Of a DNA stretch of 16,707 nt, positions 13,734 through 16,707 are shown one piece after another (within the stretch, counting starts at the first letter, position 1; each line of letters begins with the position of its first letter). Source of the stretch: Sphingobacteriaceae bacterium. Its GTDB lineage: Bacteria > Bacteroidota > Bacteroidia > B-17B0 > Aurantibacillaceae. The notes below the pieces were generated by a model. That model was not told the origin of the DNA and searched no databases. It saw nothing but the letters and a program-made list of their open reading frames with translations. The stretch lies in NCBI GenBank assembly GCA_025360355.1, contig JANYCL010000479.1, positions 1 to 16,707 on the forward strand. The letters run 5' to 3'. The position numbers were made by a program, and so were the translations under genes.

Positions 13734-14378
13734 ATGGTAAAAAATTATTTTCTAATAGTTTTATTTAGTTTGTGCTCTCTTTTTTCTGCAGCGCAAGAAG
13801 CTTTTAAAAAAGAAGTTCCGAAAAAAGCATATTTTGGTTTTGGTGTTGATGCAAGCGTTTCAAATAATGGTCACGGAAGTTTCTATGGCGCACATTTAAG
13901 TTTGGGAAAAGGAAGAAGTAGTTTTAAAGCGGGCCCGCTTTTGCACAGACGTTCATCTGAACTTACCGGCGGACGTTTAAGTTATTCTTATATTTTAGCA
14001 GGTATGGATGGCGAAGAACAATTGGGAATGGGATTTCCGGAATCGAATAATGGTTCATGTAGAATTAGTTTATATACTTATTTGCAATACCTCAATAACA
14101 CTAAATTAAGTTATCAGCGCGCAAAAGAAGAAACTACACTTTACGCCGATTCTGTAATTAAAGATTGGAATCAAGCACGGCTTTCCACAATAGAAGCAGC
14201 CGTTGGTGCTGAAATGGATGTGAAGCTGTTTAGTTATTTGCAATGGCGCACTTGTGTTGGCATTGGTTTTTATTCTTATCTCAATTATATTCCCGGTATG
14301 TACCAATCACAAACCGGTTTGATCTTCATGATCAGCACCGGACTGGATATTCCTTCCTTTAAGAAAAAGAAGAAATAA
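13734..14378 (+). CDS. Probable outer-membrane beta-barrel-like protein
   Basis: A 214-residue exported protein with a signal peptide (residues 1-20, ending FSAA|Q). The mature part shows alternating hydrophobic/polar strands with many Gly, Ser, Tyr and Phe (AYFGFGVDASVSNNGHGSF; FYGAHLSLGKG; GGRLSYSYILAGMDG; CRISLYTYLQYL; YLQWRTCVGIGFYSYL; TGLIFMISTGLDI), which suggests a small eight- to ten-stranded outer-membrane barrel or a related beta-sheet protein. The C-terminus is a poly-Lys tail (SFKKKKK) rather than the usual terminal aromatic residue, so it may not be a classical Bam-inserted barrel. No family identified. It is placed between the DUF4476 gene (0-nt gap) and the TPR receptor gene (1-nt gap). 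Confidence 0.75.
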   Translation: MVKNYFLIVLFSLCSLFSAAQEAFKKEVPKKAYFGFGVDASVSNNGHGSFYGAHLSLGKGRSSFKAGPLLHRRSSELTGGRLSYSYILAGMDGEEQLGMGFPESNNGSCRISLYTYLQYLNNTKLSYQRAKEETTLYADSVIKDWNQARLSTIEAAVGAEMDVKLFSYLQWRTCVGIGFYSYLNYIPGMYQSQTGLIFMISTGLDIPSFKKKKK

Positions 14379-14379
14379 G

Positions 14380-15963
14380 ATGAAAATAATGTTCCGGATA
14401 ATTTGTCTTATAATTTTATTTTTTCAACTCGGGTTGCATGCTCAGAATAAAGTTACCGATTCTTTGAAAACAGAACTTAAGAATGCGAAGCAGGATTCAT
14501 TAAAGTGTAGAATTTATAAAGAGCTGTTCTTTGCAGAGAAAAATCTTGACATAAGATTTGAATATTGCAAAGCGCATTTGAAACTGGCGGAAACTAATCT
14601 TGCATTACCGGGCAAAAGCAAGGAAGAAGTCCTCGTTTTTAAAAAACAAAAAGCAGCCGCGCTTAATAGTTTTGGTATCGTATATTATAATAAAGGAGAC
14701 GTTACTAAAGCTGTCGATTATTACAATCAATCATTAAAGCTCAGTGAAACGTTACAGAACAGGTCGGGTATTGCAACTTCCATCCATAATATCGGAATAG
14801 TTTATCAGGGAACGGGCGACCTTTCAAAAGCCTTAGAGTATTACAGTCGCAGTTTGAAAATACGAGAAGAAATTGAAGAAAAAATGGGTATAGCTTCATC
14901 TAGGAGTTCCATTGGTGCTATTTACAACGCTCAGGGTGATGTTCCTAAAGCACTAGAATATTTAAGTAGTGCTTTAAAATTGCAAGAAGAGATAAATGAT
15001 AAAAAAGGAGAAGGTACTACACTTAACAATTTAGGAATTATATACGCCGATCAAGGTGATGCAACAAAGGCACTGGAATTTTATACCAGAAGTTTGAATT
15101 TAAAAAAAGAGATCGGTGATAAAAGTGGAGTTGCAACACAATTGAATAATATTGGATCAGTTTATTATGAACAGAACGATTTTACTAAAGCTGTGGATTA
15201 TTTAGATCAAGGTTTAAAAATTAGAGAAGAGATCGGATTCAAAAACGGTATCGCCGAATCACTTAACAACCTCGGCAGTGTTTATAAAGAAATGGGTGAT
15301 CTGAAAAAAGCGTTGGAGACATACGGCAGAAGTTTGGAAATACAAACAGAGATTGGAGACAGATCAGGAATGGCGGTAACTGCAATGAATATTGGTCAGG
15401 TGAATTGGACACAGAAAAATTGGAGTAAAGCAATTGAGTACGCAAACCAAGGACTGCAAATAAGCACAGAATTGGGTTATCCTGAATACAGAATGAATGC
15501 GGCGAATATTCTGCATGGGATCTATAAAGCGATGAATAATTACGACAAGGCATTGGAAAATTATGAATTGTTTACTTCACTGAAAGATAGCATCAATAAC
15601 CAAACAACAAAAAAAGCCGCGATCAGATCTCAATTCAAAATAGAATACGAACACAAAGAGCAGATCACAAAACTAATGCAGGAAAAAAAGGATATTAAGA
15701 ATGAGGAAGAGAAACAGAGACAGGTCATTGTAAGAAATGTATTTGTTGGAGGTTTTGCATTGGTTCTCATTCTGGCTGTAGTTATCTCAAGAAGTTTTAT
15801 TCAGAATAGACGAAAAAATAAATTAATAGAAACACAAAAAATATTAGTTGAAGAAAAACAAAAAGAGATCATCGACAGCATACATTATGCACAGCGCATT
15901 CAAAAAGCGTTGATGCCAAGTGAAAAATATATTGAGAAGAATTTGAATAAATTAAAAGCATAG
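14380..15963 (+). CDS. TPR receptor protein with membrane helix and truncated SpoIIE-type linker
   Basis: A 527-residue protein: signal peptide (1-20, LHA|Q), an N-terminal helical region, then eight consecutive 40-residue TPR units at residues 89-408. A charged helix (409-450), a membrane helix (about 454-472) and a cytoplasmic coiled coil (473-510) follow. The last segment, KEIIDSIHYAQRIQKALMPSEKYI, is the linker that in related Bacteroidota proteins joins such sensors to a SpoIIE/RsbU-type serine phosphatase domain. Here the frame ends ten residues later (NKLKA, stop) with no phosphatase, and the next gene begins 2 nt on. It may be a receptor that works through partners, or a degenerate sensor. 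The frame is intact throughout and the operon spacing is regular, which argues against a recent accident. Confidence 0.88.
   Translation: MKIMFRIICLIILFFQLGLHAQNKVTDSLKTELKNAKQDSLKCRIYKELFFAEKNLDIRFEYCKAHLKLAETNLALPGKSKEEVLVFKKQKAAALNSFGIVYYNKGDVTKAVDYYNQSLKLSETLQNRSGIATSIHNIGIVYQGTGDLSKALEYYSRSLKIREEIEEKMGIASSRSSIGAIYNAQGDVPKALEYLSSALKLQEEINDKKGEGTTLNNLGIIYADQGDATKALEFYTRSLNLKKEIGDKSGVATQLNNIGSVYYEQNDFTKAVDYLDQGLKIREEIGFKNGIAESLNNLGSVYKEMGDLKKALETYGRSLEIQTEIGDRSGMAVTAMNIGQVNWTQKNWSKAIEYANQGLQISTELGYPEYRMNAANILHGIYKAMNNYDKALENYELFTSLKDSINNQTTKKAAIRSQFKIEYEHKEQITKLMQEKKDIKNEEEKQRQVIVRNVFVGGFALVLILAVVISRSFIQNRRKNKLIETQKILVEEKQKEIIDSIHYAQRIQKALMPSEKYIEKNLNKLKA
14644..15603 (+). repeat. Eight tandem 120-bp TPR-coding repeats
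   Basis: The TPR array is eight units of exactly 40 codons with no insertions (residues 89-408). Units 2-6 are the most alike, with recurring phrases such as IATSxxNIGxVY, GDLxKALEYYxRSLKIREEIGDK. The regularity suggests growth by tandem duplication. Confidence 0.85.
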
Positions 15964-15965
15964 AA

Positions 15966-16707
15966 TTGAAAAGCATCCGTAACATATTTATTTTTATTCT
16001 GTTTTCAGGAATGAAAATTCATGCACAAAACAGTACAATAGATTCGTTAAAGCTCGAATTAAAGAATGCCAAACACGACACCATACGCTGCAAAATCTTA
16101 AATGCGATAATAGAAACAGAAAGTGATGATAACATTTGGCCGGCCTACAATGAACAATTAAAAAAATTATGCGAACAAGATCTGATCAGTTCTAAGGACA
16201 ATAAATTGTTGCATAATTTTTATCTTAAAGTTTTTGCATCCACACTCAATAATATCGGTTATTTAGCACAACAAAACGGAGATCTTTCCCGGGCATTAGA
16301 ATATTTAGGAAAAAGTATGAAGATCCAGGAAGAGATCGGCGACAAGCCGGGTATTGCAACTTCTCTTAATAATATTGGTCTTGTTTATGACCAGCAGGGA
16401 AATGGTACGAAAGTATTAGAATGTTTTTTAAAAAGTAATAAGATCAGTCATGAAATAGGTGATAAAAACTCAGAAGCACTCGGACTGAATAATATTGGTT
16501 CTATTTATAAAAAGCTTGGTGATATTCCGAAGGCAATCGAATGTCATAGTAAAAGCATTAAGATATTAGAAGAACTTGACGATAAAAGAGGAGTTGCATC
16601 AGCCATTAATAACATTGCGCTTATATATGTAGATCTTGATGATCTTGACCAAGCTCTTGAGTATAATCTAAGAAGTTTAAAGATCCGTGAAGAGATCTCA
16701 CATAAAA
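15966..16707 (+). CDS. Second TPR receptor protein, TTG start, truncated by window edge
   Basis: An open frame from TTG 15966 to the window end gives 247 residues without a stop. The TTG start is chosen because it alone yields a full signal peptide (MKSIRNIFIFILFSGMKIHA|Q); the first in-frame ATG, at 16011, falls within it and leaves only MKIHAQ. The mature N-terminus (NSTIDSLKLELKNAKHDTIRCKI) parallels that of the previous gene (NKVTDSLKTELKNAKQDSLKCRI), so the two are tandem paralogues. Four 40-residue TPR units follow at about residues 88-127, 128-167, 168-207 and 208-247, and the array continues beyond the window. The gap to the upstream stop is 2 nt, so it belongs to the same operon. Whether it carries the SpoIIE, kinase or other output domain that the upstream gene lacks cannot be seen. 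Confidence 0.88.
   Translation, partial: MKSIRNIFIFILFSGMKIHAQNSTIDSLKLELKNAKHDTIRCKILNAIIETESDDNIWPAYNEQLKKLCEQDLISSKDNKLLHNFYLKVFASTLNNIGYLAQQNGDLSRALEYLGKSMKIQEEIGDKPGIATSLNNIGLVYDQQGNGTKVLECFLKSNKISHEIGDKNSEALGLNNIGSIYKKLGDIPKAIECHSKSIKILEELDDKRGVASAINNIALIYVDLDDLDQALEYNLRSLKIREEISHK

Noticed and set aside
14644..15603. Regular 120-bp repeats considered as a CRISPR-like or non-coding repeat array
   Set aside because: The period is 40 codons in an open frame and the translated units are canonical TPRs; there are no unique spacers.
15940..15990. Frameshift that might have removed a SpoIIE phosphatase domain after the first TPR receptor
   Set aside because: The frame directly after the stop encodes a complete signal peptide and a paralogous mature N-terminus, not a phosphatase, so the domain is absent rather than out of frame.

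Overview
The window reads as chromosome of a low-GC member of the Bacteroidota (class not resolvable from sequence alone). Four things point there: a type IX secretion (T9SS) C-terminal sorting domain, several promoters of the TTG/TTTG-N18-21-TAnnTTTG type, A-rich translation starts without clear Shine-Dalgarno sites, and families typical of the phylum (DUF4476, 2TM domain, HTH_34, DUF5684-like, TPR sensors with a periplasmic solenoid). No mobile element, CRISPR array, tRNA or rRNA was seen.

Layout. (1) 3-1736: uvrC, truncated at the left edge. (2) 1829-4385, plus strand: two secreted TPR-like paralogues in tandem, a six-helix membrane protein, an overlapping small winged-helix regulator and a 2TM-domain protein. 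A good promoter precedes the first gene and spacing is mostly tight, so much of this is probably one operon. (3) 4387-4611, minus: a small lipoprotein with its own consensus promoter. (4) 4677-6912, minus: an overlapping response regulator and histidine kinase pair, divergent from 7054-7851, which encodes a small T9SS-exported protein. The 141-bp divergent region carries TTTAAC direct repeats at 10-11-bp spacing, lying between two TAnnTTTG boxes that both lack a canonical -33 element. This looks like the operator of the response regulator and is the most system-like signal here: a kinase/regulator pair controlling itself and a secreted protein. (5) 7900-9323, minus: a TPR membrane protein translationally coupled (ATGA) to a SUI1/eIF1-like factor, closed by a bidirectional terminator. 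(6) 9365-11089: an M61-family metallopeptidase with a PDZ domain. (7) 11151-12798: three small multi-pass membrane proteins, each followed by a strong intrinsic terminator and two of them preceded by notable palindromes (a long inverted repeat at 11653-11722 and a perfect 18-bp palindrome at 12243-12260). (8) 12894 to the right edge: a very tight four-gene operon (gaps of 0, 1 and 2 nt) encoding a secreted DUF4476 protein, a probable outer-membrane beta-barrel and two related TPR receptor proteins. The first receptor stops exactly where related proteins continue into a SpoIIE-type phosphatase domain. The second starts at a TTG codon and runs off the window.

Function is firm for uvrC, the two-component pair, the M61 peptidase and the SUI1 protein. 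The other genes are assigned by family or topology only. Terminator and promoter calls come from reading the sequence, with no folding or motif scan run.
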